From contig JBBRNR010000002.1 of the NCBI GenBank assembly GCA_038230215.1, positions 124,001-188,000 on the forward strand: a stretch of DNA of 64,000 nucleotides, given 5' to 3'. Source of the DNA: DASVRZ01 sp038230215. GTDB taxonomy: Bacteria > Verrucomicrobiota > Verrucomicrobiia > Chthoniobacterales > DASVRZ01. This document shows positions 48,511 through 57,223 of this stretch, piece after piece. Each line of letters opens with the position of its first letter. Position 1 is the first letter of the stretch. Both the position numbers and the translations under genes were made by a program. The notes under the pieces are model-generated. The model made no database searches and was not told where the DNA came from. It was given only the letters and a program-made list of their open reading frames with translations.

Positions 48511-48597
48511 CACTAACCGTTTTGCCTTCGTCCAGCCAACGAAATATCAACTGAAGATTGCACCTCGCAGCTGGCTGTGGCTTAGTGCCGTGCATTT

Positions 48598-49620
48598 GTG
48601 AAAACGAAACTCTTCTCTGCCGGCACTGTATTCCTCGTCATTTCCGCCGGCTTCGGGCAAAGCGTCTCCGGCGACTCCCAAGCCATTCCCATCGAGCACG
48701 AATCGAATAAGCCAGCCGGGTTTGCGGCGTATCGCGAGGGAGGCTTCTCCGTAACCGTCGATCCTGCCACCGCTGCCTCCCAACCGATGGACGGTGGCGT
48801 CACAAACTCCCTGCAACAGCAAATGCACCTCGTCGTTCTTCAGGCGATCACCCCCTGGCTCTCGCTCGCTTATGGCGCGGGCGCCGGTTTTCGCACCCAG
48901 GAAATCCAGCTTTTGCGTCAGGAAGACCAGGCCTCCGCCTACCTCAACATGCTCAACCGGCCAGCCCTCGATTGGAAACCGCGCGAAGGCATCGAAGTCG
49001 AGGCCGCCTACCAGACCCAGCAAAATCTTAGCAACCAGCTTGCCACCGACGCCAGCGAGACCGCCACCTTGCAGGGCAAAATGAAAGTCAGCCCGCAGAC
49101 CACCGTCGGGTTTGTCTACAATCATCAGAGAAACACCGCCGCCAATGGTGCTGAAACCGGGTTGAGTTCCACCAAATTCACCTCCGAAGTCGCCATTCCC
49201 GACAGTCCGATCACATTGCAACTCAACCCCGGTTACGAGGAAGCCACCGCCGTGGACAACACCCAGGCCATCCGCGCTTTCGTCGAAAACGCCGTCATTT
49301 ATAAAGTGGACTCCCACACTACCCTCACCGTCGGCACCGGATTCGCCGGGGGCCGCAACACCGCCTTCTCCGAGTCCGGCTATGCCCTCGTGCAGCATGT
49401 CGTCCTGCCCGGCACCGCCCTCGAACTCCGCGCCGCCATGCTCAGCGCCGACCGCAACCTCCCCGGCCAGGGATTCGCCGTTTCCGCCGGATCGACCGTC
49501 GTGCTCGCCCAAGCCCTCAGCGCCGGACTCAGCATTCGCTACAAAATGGACGAAACCCCCGTGGTCGATCGCCCGAAAAACGAGACCTTCCTCTCGCTCT
49601 CGATCCATGGCCGCTTCTGA
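48598..49620 (+). CDS. exported beta-barrel-like protein, function unknown
   Basis: 340 residues, GTG start with signal peptide (KLFSAGTVFLVISAGFGQSV). The rest alternates polar and non-polar residues in strand-sized blocks, e.g. LSLAYGAGAGFRTQEIQLLR, TVGFVYNHQRNT and LSAGLSIRYKMDETP, ending in a phenylalanine (LSLSIHGRF), as outer-membrane barrels do. Divergent from the DUF3857 gene. No family recognised. Confidence 0.7.
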   Translation: MKTKLFSAGTVFLVISAGFGQSVSGDSQAIPIEHESNKPAGFAAYREGGFSVTVDPATAASQPMDGGVTNSLQQQMHLVVLQAITPWLSLAYGAGAGFRTQEIQLLRQEDQASAYLNMLNRPALDWKPREGIEVEAAYQTQQNLSNQLATDASETATLQGKMKVSPQTTVGFVYNHQRNTAANGAETGLSSTKFTSEVAIPDSPITLQLNPGYEEATAVDNTQAIRAFVENAVIYKVDSHTTLTVGTGFAGGRNTAFSESGYALVQHVVLPGTALELRAAMLSADRNLPGQGFAVSAGSTVVLAQALSAGLSIRYKMDETPVVDRPKNETFLSLSIHGRF

Positions 49621-49642
49621 GCGGAAAGCACTCAGCTAACAG

Positions 49643-49720
49643 CTAGAACAATCCGAGAACTTTCAAGACCACAACAATCACCACGACGACTCCGATAATA
49701 TAAAAAATGTTTTTGTTCAT
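49643..49720 (-). CDS. 25-residue single-helix membrane protein
   Basis: MNKNIFYIIGVVVVIVVVLK followed by VLGLF: a lysine/asparagine N-terminus and one hydrophobic helix. An AGCAGGT-type ribosome site sits before the ATG. Similar tiny YIIGVVVVI-type proteins are found in many Gram-negative genomes and are unstudied. Confidence 0.7.
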   Translation of the reverse strand: MNKNIFYIIGVVVVIVVVLKVLGLF

Positions 49721-49763
49721 ACCTGCTTTCATCGTTCTCAAATGCTAAACAGGTTGTGTTTAT

Positions 49764-50282
49764 ATGACGTCGCCAGAATTATCGACCTCGTCCCGGCTCT
49801 GCAACGCCTGCGGCCTCTGTTGTAACGGCGTCCTCTTTCACCACGTCCGCCTGCAACCCGGTGAAGTGCCGCAGGACTTCATTCAACTCGGACTCCGCAT
49901 CCAACGCAAAAAAGGACACTCCCTTTTCCAACAACCCTGCCCCGCGTGGTGTGGATCGCAGTGCGCCATCTACGAATCGCGCCCCGAGCGCTGCCGGTTG
50001 TTCGAGTGCCAGCAACTGAAACGCCTCGCCGCGGGAGACATCACCGAAGCCGCCGCTCTGGAAAAAATTAGCGACGTCCAAGCGCGCGTCGCGCTCATCA
50101 CGAGCTTGCTGTCCCAAGCCGGCACCACCAACGAGAAACGCCCCCTCTCCAAACGCGTCGAAAAGATCCTCGCCGAGCCTGCCCTCGACCCCATCGCACT
50201 GGAACTCCACCAAAGACTCACGAGCGAAATGGAAGCCCTCGACACCGTATTGGACGCCGACTTCCGCCTGCCGCAGCCGTAG
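49764..50282 (+). CDS. YkgJ-family cysteine-cluster protein
   Basis: 172 residues. The N-terminal LCNACGLCCNGVLFHHVRL, then PCPAWCGSQCAIYESRPERC and a later CRLFECQQL, match the YkgJ/UPF0153 CxxCxxCC-type zinc or iron-sulfur family. Function unknown. The C-terminal half is helical. Ends about 35 bp from the convergent helical-protein gene. Confidence 0.85.
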   Translation: MTSPELSTSSRLCNACGLCCNGVLFHHVRLQPGEVPQDFIQLGLRIQRKKGHSLFQQPCPAWCGSQCAIYESRPERCRLFECQQLKRLAAGDITEAAALEKISDVQARVALITSLLSQAGTTNEKRPLSKRVEKILAEPALDPIALELHQRLTSEMEALDTVLDADFRLPQP

Positions 50283-50317
50283 CAATAGACGCGCCGCTAC
50301 AAAACGCTCGGCGTCTT

Positions 50318-51013
50318 CTACAGCGACAGCTTGCCCAGGAGATCGGGACGCTCGCGCAGCACGCGCTTGGCGATTTTGCGAAACTCACTCGTCCACGCCT
50401 TCAGCACCTTGGCTGCTTTGTCACGCGTGTCCGTCGCCTTCTTGGCCGCGCCCACTGCGAGCAACTGGTTTTTGGAAAGATCGCTCACGCTTTTGATGCC
50501 CGCGAGTTGCGCGTCGATGGCGGCAGGCGAATAGCCACGCTTGGTCAGCCCCACCGTGTAGGCCGCCGTTTTCCCCGTCGTGTAAGATGACTTCGCGGCC
50601 GTGAGAAATTTCTGCAAATCCTTCGACACCTCACCCTTCAGCCCGAGCGCAGTTTGCTCCGCCTTTCCGGTGAAGACCGCGCGGGCAATCTCCCGATAAT
50701 CCGACAAATCCTTGCGTTCCTCCTTCTCCATTTTGCCGAGATTTTCCGTGGCGCGCTTGGCCACACCCATCGCGGTTTGCCGAGCATTGTAAGCCGCCTG
50801 CGCGGGATCTTGTTTCGTGGTAATGGCTTCATCGAGGTCGGCCACCGCATAGCCGCGCGGCCCGAGAAGCGCCTGAATGTCGGCATCGTCACGGGCCGCT
50901 TCCATCATGGTGAGTGCGGCGCTGATGTCGTTGGCCATCTGCTGGTCTTGTTCGGCCAGCTTGCGGATTTTCTTTTCGGCGGGAGTTTCGTTGGAAGCGG
51001 GTGAATCGGGCAT
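50318..51013 (-). CDS. helical protein with internal duplication, unknown function
   Basis: 231 residues, alanine- and lysine-rich, no signal. Two segments of equal length align: about residues 53-125 (starting RGYAVADLDEAITTKQDPAQ) and 159-231 (starting RGYSPAAIDAQLAGIKSVSD), each 73 residues from RGY to its end, with matching ...GxAKxAT... and ...FRxIAxxV-type positions. The duplication also covers about 25 residues before RGY. No family recognised. A 21-bp array lies upstream on the same strand, 113-134 bp from its start. Confidence 0.75.
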   Translation of the reverse strand: MPDSPASNETPAEKKIRKLAEQDQQMANDISAALTMMEAARDDADIQALLGPRGYAVADLDEAITTKQDPAQAAYNARQTAMGVAKRATENLGKMEKEERKDLSDYREIARAVFTGKAEQTALGLKGEVSKDLQKFLTAAKSSYTTGKTAAYTVGLTKRGYSPAAIDAQLAGIKSVSDLSKNQLLAVGAAKKATDTRDKAAKVLKAWTSEFRKIAKRVLRERPDLLGKLSL

Positions 51014-51125
51014 AATATTTAAATGAGAAGTTGAGATTGCGATGGAACTCCGCTCTGCCTAGCAGCCATTTTTCTGAAAAGAAAGAGAAAGTGGCTGCTT
51101 TTTTCATGCACCCGCCCCGTCGTTG

Positions 51126-51356
51126 AGGCCTTTCGACCTAATCCACATGCCGATCGAGCTCTCCACGATGCCGACCGACCTCTCCCTGATGCCGACTGCC
51201 TTCTCAGCAACGCCAACCAACTTCTCCCAAACGCCGACTGATCTCTCCTAATCGCCGACTGTCTTCTTGCAGACGCCGACTGACTTCTTCCAAATGCCGA
51301 CCGATCTCTCCCTGATGACGGCCTACCTCTCCTAAATACTGCCTGACTTTTTTGGA
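51126..51356. repeat. 21-bp tandem array upstream of helical protein gene
   Basis: Ten clear units begin at 51147 and then every 21 bp to 51336, with an eleventh weaker one at 51126. Units share an (A/T)(T/C)GCCGAC(C/T)GA head and CTCTCC-like centre; three to four bases at the end vary. The right end touches the stop of the DUF6602-like gene. Nothing else is visible in the 343-bp gap. Confidence 0.92.
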
Positions 51357-51357
51357 G

Positions 51358-52908
51358 TTACACTTCCTCGTTCCGGAACTCTGCCAGTGCCGCCGAATTT
51401 GGCAGTGTTATCAAGCTTTCGACTTTCGATCCCGTTATCTCTTCGCCGGTTATGACATTGAAGATTGCGATTCGCTGACGATGTTCAGTTTTGGACGTGG
51501 GTTCTATCCATTCCTCAATGGCGAGGAACTCACCACCTACAATCGTTGCTGGGTAGCGAAACCATCGTAAGTGATTTGTATATCCAAAAAAGTTGGTTGC
51601 GGAACGAAGTGCCTCTACATCGGTCCCGTCACGGAACATGTAGGTATCGAAAATGTTCGTAGTGCCTTCAACGATCTTTCCCAAACAATTCAAAGGTAGT
51701 CTGTTATGAGCATGACAGGAAACTCCACCCCACTCAAAAATCTCAGCGATTTTTTGTTGCCTGAACATCGAGTCAAATCTCGGAGAGTATGTTGGTGGGA
51801 CGCCTTCCTCGCGCACCATGGCTTCATCTAAAAGATGTGCAAATCGAGAAACGGGGCCTAACGCTTCCTTCCTGATAGCCGCCAGACGGCCTTGGTGTTG
51901 TATTATCAACCAAGCTAAGCCAAGGCCCGAATAGATGCCGGACTCCACGCTTACGTGATCTGCTTCAATATAATTGCTTGGAAACCGGGGCTTTGGCCAC
52001 TTTGTTGCCCCAGAATATAAGAATCCAGTATCCAGTGAGATGATAAACTGGGGAATAACCTTGATGAAGCCTTGATGACAAAGATCGCACCATGCTTCTT
52101 TCAATTTCTCGCCAGGCTCAGATTGAGCAGCGAGGAAGAAACATAGAGGCCAAGGATGTCCTTTAAAGAAGCCAAAATCCTTTTCCAATTGGGTATAGAC
52201 GGGGATGGATTGTAATTTCTTCCAATCATCTTTTAATTTATCCGCTGTCAGGTTGGACGTTACCATGATTGCAGAGATCACTTGATCGATCAGCACCTGA
52301 GCTTTTCCGCCGTCCGAATCACCTGGAACGAACACCTGTGCTCCTGCTGCAACCACAATCAAATCAATCTGACACGAGGTTCTCCCATCGTGGTCACAAA
52401 TGTGGCCACCTCTCAATACTCGAAAAGTCGGTCCTAAATGTTGTTCCAAAAACTGTTGCCAAATGCGCTCACTCTCGTCACCCAAGTCACTATTCAAGAC
52501 TAGCATCCGTGCTCCGAGAGTTTGTTCCAGAAGCCTTAGCCGAAGGTTATGGTAGTAGGCTCTCGCATCCGCGACGAAACCTCGCTTTCCTTCTTTTCGC
52601 GTTAACGATTTTTCAACGCGTTCATAGATCGCACTAACTGATACCGGGATAAATGTCCAAAGGGTTTCGGACAAGTCGTCTATGGTTTTCTCAATCTTTC
52701 GCGCATCGTTTGTGAGATGAGAAGTCACTTTGACACGGTTAAATCCCTCAGCGAGCAGGTTACTTGTCTTTATTGCTAGTTGACTAAGCGGTGTGAGAAT
52801 CGGTGTCAGCTCAGCACGGTCATCACGCTTTAGTAGTTTCTCTTGTTCTGACAATACGTGGCGAAGAGCCTGTTCCAATAATACTCGGGTCTCTGGATAT
52901 CTAGGCAT
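51358..52908 (-). CDS. DUF6602-like protein, possible degenerate nuclease, partner of MmeI-like enzyme
   Basis: 516 residues. The first 130 residues are helical; then residues about 143-220 show SERIWQQFLEQHLGPTFRVL, GGHICDHDGRTSCQIDLIVV and a following AIMVTSNLTADKL. This is the layout of DUF6602 domains, which resemble PD-(D/E)xK nucleases; aspartate 182 is present but the usual downstream E-x-K is replaced (AIMVTS), so cleavage is doubtful. The C-terminal half is unrecognised. It starts 7 bp after the MmeI-like stop, so the two are coupled. Base composition is AT-richer than the flanks. Confidence 0.65.
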   Translation of the reverse strand: MPRYPETRVLLEQALRHVLSEQEKLLKRDDRAELTPILTPLSQLAIKTSNLLAEGFNRVKVTSHLTNDARKIEKTIDDLSETLWTFIPVSVSAIYERVEKSLTRKEGKRGFVADARAYYHNLRLRLLEQTLGARMLVLNSDLGDESERIWQQFLEQHLGPTFRVLRGGHICDHDGRTSCQIDLIVVAAGAQVFVPGDSDGGKAQVLIDQVISAIMVTSNLTADKLKDDWKKLQSIPVYTQLEKDFGFFKGHPWPLCFFLAAQSEPGEKLKEAWCDLCHQGFIKVIPQFIISLDTGFLYSGATKWPKPRFPSNYIEADHVSVESGIYSGLGLAWLIIQHQGRLAAIRKEALGPVSRFAHLLDEAMVREEGVPPTYSPRFDSMFRQQKIAEIFEWGGVSCHAHNRLPLNCLGKIVEGTTNIFDTYMFRDGTDVEALRSATNFFGYTNHLRWFRYPATIVGGEFLAIEEWIEPTSKTEHRQRIAIFNVITGEEITGSKVESLITLPNSAALAEFRNEEV

Positions 52909-52915
52909 ATCGTTC

Positions 52916-55867
52916 TTAGGGACGGGAATGGGATCGCTTTGCCTTTGCAGCAGGCAACAGCGGGGCGGTGAGTTTTTCGTAGAGGGCGAAGAGGTGTTCG
53001 ACTCGGGTGCGTTCGCTCTCGAAGGGTTGGGGGCGGTAGGCCACATCCACGGCGCGGTCGAGGTCGGCGTGGGCGCGGACGAGCGCGGGCGGCATGGAAA
53101 GCGGGTCGTAGAGGTCGGCGAGGGTGGAAGTCCGGGGAGCGCGGGCCGCTGGCCTGCTGTCTTGGGCGGCTCGCCCAAGATCGGGGGAGAGAAGTGTGGC
53201 TTCGCCAGTGGAGACGAGGGATTTGGGCGAGCCACCCAAATCTGCAGGCGGGCCGCCTGCGCTCCCCAGAAATTTGGCTCGGACGTCGAGCACGTTTTGC
53301 GCGGCGGTCTCAATGGCTTGGCGCTGTTTCGCCGTGGGGTTTTCCGGCCACGGGAAGTTGTTATAGACGAGCTTGGCGGAATAGCTGTATCGAGACTCCA
53401 GCCGTCCGCAGACTTGGCGCATCCAGGCCATGTGCATCGCGGAAGTTAGCACACCGAAATGGTAAGGAGTGGCTTCGGCAACGACTTGAATCTTGTTACT
53501 GGAGATTACTGAGGGGGTAAGAAAGCCGATGGGAATGTAACTGCGACGTTCGGACGAGACTTCGGGAATGGCGAGGTAGTTTGTCTGTGGCTGGCGATTG
53601 TAGGCAAAAAGGCTGGGGTGGGCCGCGTTTTTTTGTGTCTGTAAATCCCGGCTCTGTAACCGTGTGCGACGGACACCTTCGATTCGGGTCATGACGTCAG
53701 GAATCGAACGTATTAACCCGGGAGGCGCATCGACCAGCCACAAACACCAGCGTCGGATACCATTGATAAATTCTTCCGAACCGACAAATGGGAGAACGAA
53801 GGGAGCGGCCGCAGGATTCTTTGTTAGAAACTGCTCTTTCTCTTCGTCTGTGAAGAGAAGAAATCCGCCGTCAACAGGTTTACTGCCGTTCGACATTTCA
53901 GAAACACGAGAGATCGGCTTGGGACGTGAAAGGACAACTGTGTCGCTGCCTTCGATGAGATACGGACTAATGTTTCTGACGACAGAGACTGATGCAATTT
54001 CCCCTTGGTAATCAAAGATGCGCTTGTTAGTGCCATCGAAGTTTGCAAAACCAATAATGATCACGTGGACGTGCGCTTTTCCGCGAGCTTCACTGACCCA
54101 AGGGAATGCACGGTGTGCGATGTGAATCTTCAATCGATAGCGATTAAAGAGTTCGTTCCAAAGAATCCCAACCTGCTCGCCTTGAGTAATTGAGTTCGTT
54201 GAGACAAATCCAACTACTACGCCAGTTCCGGCGATATACTCGGCGGCTTTGAAATACCAGCCTGTCACATAATCGAGCAGGCCGCTGTTTTTTAAATCTC
54301 CGCAAACGAGCGCAATATCATTGCGTTGCGCAGGAGTGAGCCAAGTCTTTCCGATGAATGGCGGGTTGCCTAACACGTAGCTGCATTGCTCGGGCGGGAG
54401 GACGGTTTTCCAGTCGAGTTGCAGTGCATTGGCGCAGTGGATGTGGGGGGATTTCTTGAGCGGGAGGCGTTGGTAGAGCTGGCCGAAGGCTTCGGAGACT
54501 TTCAAGTTCATCTGGTGATCCATCAGCCAGAGGGCGACTTCGGCGATGCGCGAGGGCCATTCGCCGATCTCGATGCCGTAGAATTGATCGACATCGACTT
54601 GGGAGAGCCGGGTGATGTCGTCGAGGGTCATCTCGGTTTGTTTGCCGTGGAGTTCGAGCAGGGTGTCGAGTTCGATGGCGCGCAGTTCGCGGTAGGTGAT
54701 GACGAGGAAGTTGCCGCAACCGCAGGCGGGGTCGAGGAAGCGAAGCCCGCAGAGTTTGCGATGGAATTCCTCCAACCGCGCGAGGCGTCCGGTGGAGCGG
54801 TCGGCTTTGCGGGTGGCGAATTCGGCGCGGAGGTCGTCGAGAAAGAGGGAGCGGACGACTTTCAGGATGTCGCGTTCGCTGGTGTAGTGGGCGCCGATTT
54901 GCCGACGTTCCTTCGTTTCCATGATGGATTGGAAGAGGGAGCCGAAGATAGCGGGCGAGATGCGCGACCAGTCTTTCGCGCAGCAGGCGAGGAGGGCGTC
55001 GCGCATGGCGCGGTTGAAGTCGGCGAAACCGAGGTGCTCATTGAAGAGGTCGCCATTGACGTAGGGCAGCGTAGCCAACGTCTCGTCGAGATTGCGCTGG
55101 CGGCGATCGGGCGGGGTGTTGAGGATTTCGAAGAGCCGGGCGAGGTGAATGCCGAGGTCGGAGCCGTCGGGCGCGGTGCGATTGACGAGGTAGAGGCGGA
55201 AGGATTCGCGCTCGAAGATGCCGGTGTCCTCGGCAAAGAGGCAGAAGAGAATGCGAACGAGGAAACGCTCCAGATGATCGCCGGTGTAGCCGCCCGCTTC
55301 GAGCGCGTCGTGGAGTTCGCCGAGAATGACGGCGGCCTCGATATTGATGGGGTCCTGCTCTTTGAACCGGTGCTGCTTGTAGCCCGGGATGAAGGCGAAG
55401 GTGTGGACGTAGCGGTGGAAGTCGGCCAGCGCGAACTCGGTGGTGGCGACGCGCGATTGGTCGAGCAGAGGCAGGTCGCTGGCGTCCTCCGGTTCCAGAT
55501 CGTGCAGGGCGATGCGGGCGAAGTCGGAGACGATGAGGTAGCGAGGGATGTCCTTCCGACGTGTCTCGTCACGAGCGAGGTCCTGGATGTAGCGGAAGGC
55601 TTGCGAACCGGCTTTGCCAAGGTCTTTGCCGAGGCTTTTGTGTTCGACGATGAGGACGCCGGGCCAGAAAAGGTCGATGTAACCGTAGTCGCCGGTGATC
55701 TTTTTGACGGGTTCCTCGAAGCTGGCGACGGTGCGGCGGCGAATGCCAAAGACTTGGAAGAACTCATCCCAGAAGCTTTTGGCCTCGGCTTCTTCGCGCG
55801 TTTCCGTGGCCCATTCGCGGGAGAACTGAATGGCGTTGTGGCGAATCTCGTTCCAGCTAATCGGCAT
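52916..55867 (-). CDS. MmeI-family (type IIL) restriction-modification enzyme
   Basis: 983 residues in one chain. Nuclease N-terminus with D65-x9-E75-x-K77 (within YGYIDLFWPG VLIVEHK), the same spacing as MmeI. A helical spacer follows, then a gamma-type N6-adenine methyltransferase with motif I FLDPACGCGNFL (about residue 377) and motif IV NPPFIG (about residue 500), then a target-recognition domain and a C-terminal MmeI_C block (LVRAHADLDRAVDVAYRPQP). MmeI enzymes methylate one strand and cut about 20 bp away. A palindromic element is inserted in frame near residues 865-910. GC appears lower over the recognition domain than over the nuclease and methylase parts, suggesting domain exchange. 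Confidence 0.85.
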   Translation of the reverse strand: MPISWNEIRHNAIQFSREWATETREEAEAKSFWDEFFQVFGIRRRTVASFEEPVKKITGDYGYIDLFWPGVLIVEHKSLGKDLGKAGSQAFRYIQDLARDETRRKDIPRYLIVSDFARIALHDLEPEDASDLPLLDQSRVATTEFALADFHRYVHTFAFIPGYKQHRFKEQDPINIEAAVILGELHDALEAGGYTGDHLERFLVRILFCLFAEDTGIFERESFRLYLVNRTAPDGSDLGIHLARLFEILNTPPDRRQRNLDETLATLPYVNGDLFNEHLGFADFNRAMRDALLACCAKDWSRISPAIFGSLFQSIMETKERRQIGAHYTSERDILKVVRSLFLDDLRAEFATRKADRSTGRLARLEEFHRKLCGLRFLDPACGCGNFLVITYRELRAIELDTLLELHGKQTEMTLDDITRLSQVDVDQFYGIEIGEWPSRIAEVALWLMDHQMNLKVSEAFGQLYQRLPLKKSPHIHCANALQLDWKTVLPPEQCSYVLGNPPFIGKTWLTPAQRNDIALVCGDLKNSGLLDYVTGWYFKAAEYIAGTGVVVGFVSTNSITQGEQVGILWNELFNRYRLKIHIAHRAFPWVSEARGKAHVHVIIIGFANFDGTNKRIFDYQGEIASVSVVRNISPYLIEGSDTVVLSRPKPISRVSEMSNGSKPVDGGFLLFTDEEKEQFLTKNPAAAPFVLPFVGSEEFINGIRRWCLWLVDAPPGLIRSIPDVMTRIEGVRRTRLQSRDLQTQKNAAHPSLFAYNRQPQTNYLAIPEVSSERRSYIPIGFLTPSVISSNKIQVVAEATPYHFGVLTSAMHMAWMRQVCGRLESRYSYSAKLVYNNFPWPENPTAKQRQAIETAAQNVLDVRAKFLGSAGGPPADLGGSPKSLVSTGEATLLSPDLGRAAQDSRPAARAPRTSTLADLYDPLSMPPALVRAHADLDRAVDVAYRPQPFESERTRVEHLFALYEKLTAPLLPAAKAKRSHSRP
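53134..53267. repeat. 134-bp composite palindromic element inside MmeI-like gene
   Basis: Ends are an imperfect 24-bp inverted repeat (GGGGAGCGCGGGCCGC and its mirror), enclosing two hairpins, CTTGGGCGGCTCGCCCAAG and one around ATTTGGGCGAGCCACCC. It keeps the frame and encodes SAGGPPADLGG ... RPAARAPR. Same build as the element in metH. Confidence 0.8.
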
Positions 55868-55931
55868 AGCTGCGCAGACTAGTTACTTCAAAAACTGGCG
55901 GCAAGTTCGTTTGCCGATAGGGTGGGGCAAT

Positions 55932-57143
55932 TTACAACGACTCGGGCTGGCCGAGGAGACTGGCGACTCGGGTGAGGAGTTTGCCAGCGGCGCCGCCGTC
56001 GATCACGCGGTGGTCGAAGCTCAGGGTGAGCTCGGCCTCGGTCACAGGGATGAAGTCCTCGATTGCCTCGTCCCATTTCGGGGCTTTGCGTCCGGCGCCG
56101 AGTCCGATCAAAAGTGATTGCTCGGGAAGTGGAATGGGTGTCGCCCAGGCGAGACCGAAAGTGCCGAAGTTGGTGACGGTGGCGGCGGAGTTTTCAAACG
56201 TATCCGGCGGCAGACGACGGCTGCGACCGAGGTCCACGAGGCGGGTGTATTCGGCGACGAGTTCTTTGAGCGGGATTTTGTCCACGTTGCGGATGACCGG
56301 GACGAGCACGCCGTCCTCCGCTTCCACGGCAAATCCAATGTCGATGGAGTTGGGATGAATGATGTTGGAACCAACGAGGCGTCCGGCGGCGAGGGAGTCT
56401 TCCCCAAGCGCGATGGCGAGAGCGCGGATAACGTAGAGAGTAGGGCCTGGCTTGGGCTGGCTGGTTTTGCGGTGAGCGAGGAGGGGATCGAGCGTGACGT
56501 AGAGCCCGACGGTGGCAAGGGGGCGGGTCCAACTGCGGCGCATGGCGTCGGCCACGGCGATGCGCATGCGAGAGGCAGGCGTGGTGTGGTTCTTGGAGAG
56601 GCCGACGAGATATTTTTCGAGGTCATCGACGGTCACGCGACCGCCGCTGCCGCTGCCCGGGATGCCGGAAAGATCGGAGGCGCGCAGCCCGAGTTCGAGC
56701 ATGCGAGCCTTGAGTCGCGGGGAAATGAAACTTGCGCCCTGGGTCTTGGCTGGAACGGGGAGTCCGCGAACGGTCGGGGCGACTTTGGCGTCTTCCTTAA
56801 TGGGAGTTGCAGTGGAATTGGAGGCGCTGGAAGCAGGTTTGATTTCCACCTCGGGTTCGGGCGCGGGAGTGGCGGAGGAACTGTGGCGGGCAGCGTCTTC
56901 CGCAGAGACTTCGAGGCTGCCGAGGGTGGCGCCGACGGGATAACTGTGGCCGACCTCGGCGTTAAGCGCAGCGATTTTGCCGACGCAAGGGACGGTGACG
57001 GACATGACAGCCTTATTGGTTTCGACATCGAGAATTTCCTCTTCGGAGCCGATGCTCGCTCCGACTTGCGTGCGGATGTTAACGACGGTGGCCTCGGCGA
57101 TGGATTCGCCAAGTTGCGGCATGATGATGGGAATGAATGGCAT
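55932..57143 (-). CDS. dihydrolipoamide acetyltransferase (pyruvate dehydrogenase E2)
   Basis: 403 residues: one lipoyl domain with lysine in DVETNKAVMSV, an alanine/serine/proline linker, a peripheral subunit-binding domain (ISPRLKARMLELGLRASDLS) and a catalytic domain ending in SFDHRVIDGGAAGKLL (HxxxDG). Forms the core of the complex. Third gene of E1a-E1b-E2; no E3 is near, so it probably uses a shared dihydrolipoamide dehydrogenase. Confidence 0.93.
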   Translation of the reverse strand: MPFIPIIMPQLGESIAEATVVNIRTQVGASIGSEEEILDVETNKAVMSVTVPCVGKIAALNAEVGHSYPVGATLGSLEVSAEDAARHSSSATPAPEPEVEIKPASSASNSTATPIKEDAKVAPTVRGLPVPAKTQGASFISPRLKARMLELGLRASDLSGIPGSGSGGRVTVDDLEKYLVGLSKNHTTPASRMRIAVADAMRRSWTRPLATVGLYVTLDPLLAHRKTSQPKPGPTLYVIRALAIALGEDSLAAGRLVGSNIIHPNSIDIGFAVEAEDGVLVPVIRNVDKIPLKELVAEYTRLVDLGRSRRLPPDTFENSAATVTNFGTFGLAWATPIPLPEQSLLIGLGAGRKAPKWDEAIEDFIPVTEAELTLSFDHRVIDGGAAGKLLTRVASLLGQPESL

Positions 57144-57223
57144 GGAAGAGGAAACCTGAAAGTTGAAACTAGAAAGCTGAAGTTAGGTTTGCGAGGCGTG
57201 AAATGTGAATGAAGGCGCAGTTT

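Noticed and set aside
51126..51356. CRISPR array
   Set aside because: Whole units are similar; there are no unique spacers and no cas genes.
54386..55882. A 498-codon open frame antisense to the MmeI-like gene
   Set aside because: It mirrors the GC-rich codon pattern of the real gene, has no recognisable motif and would overlap it fully.
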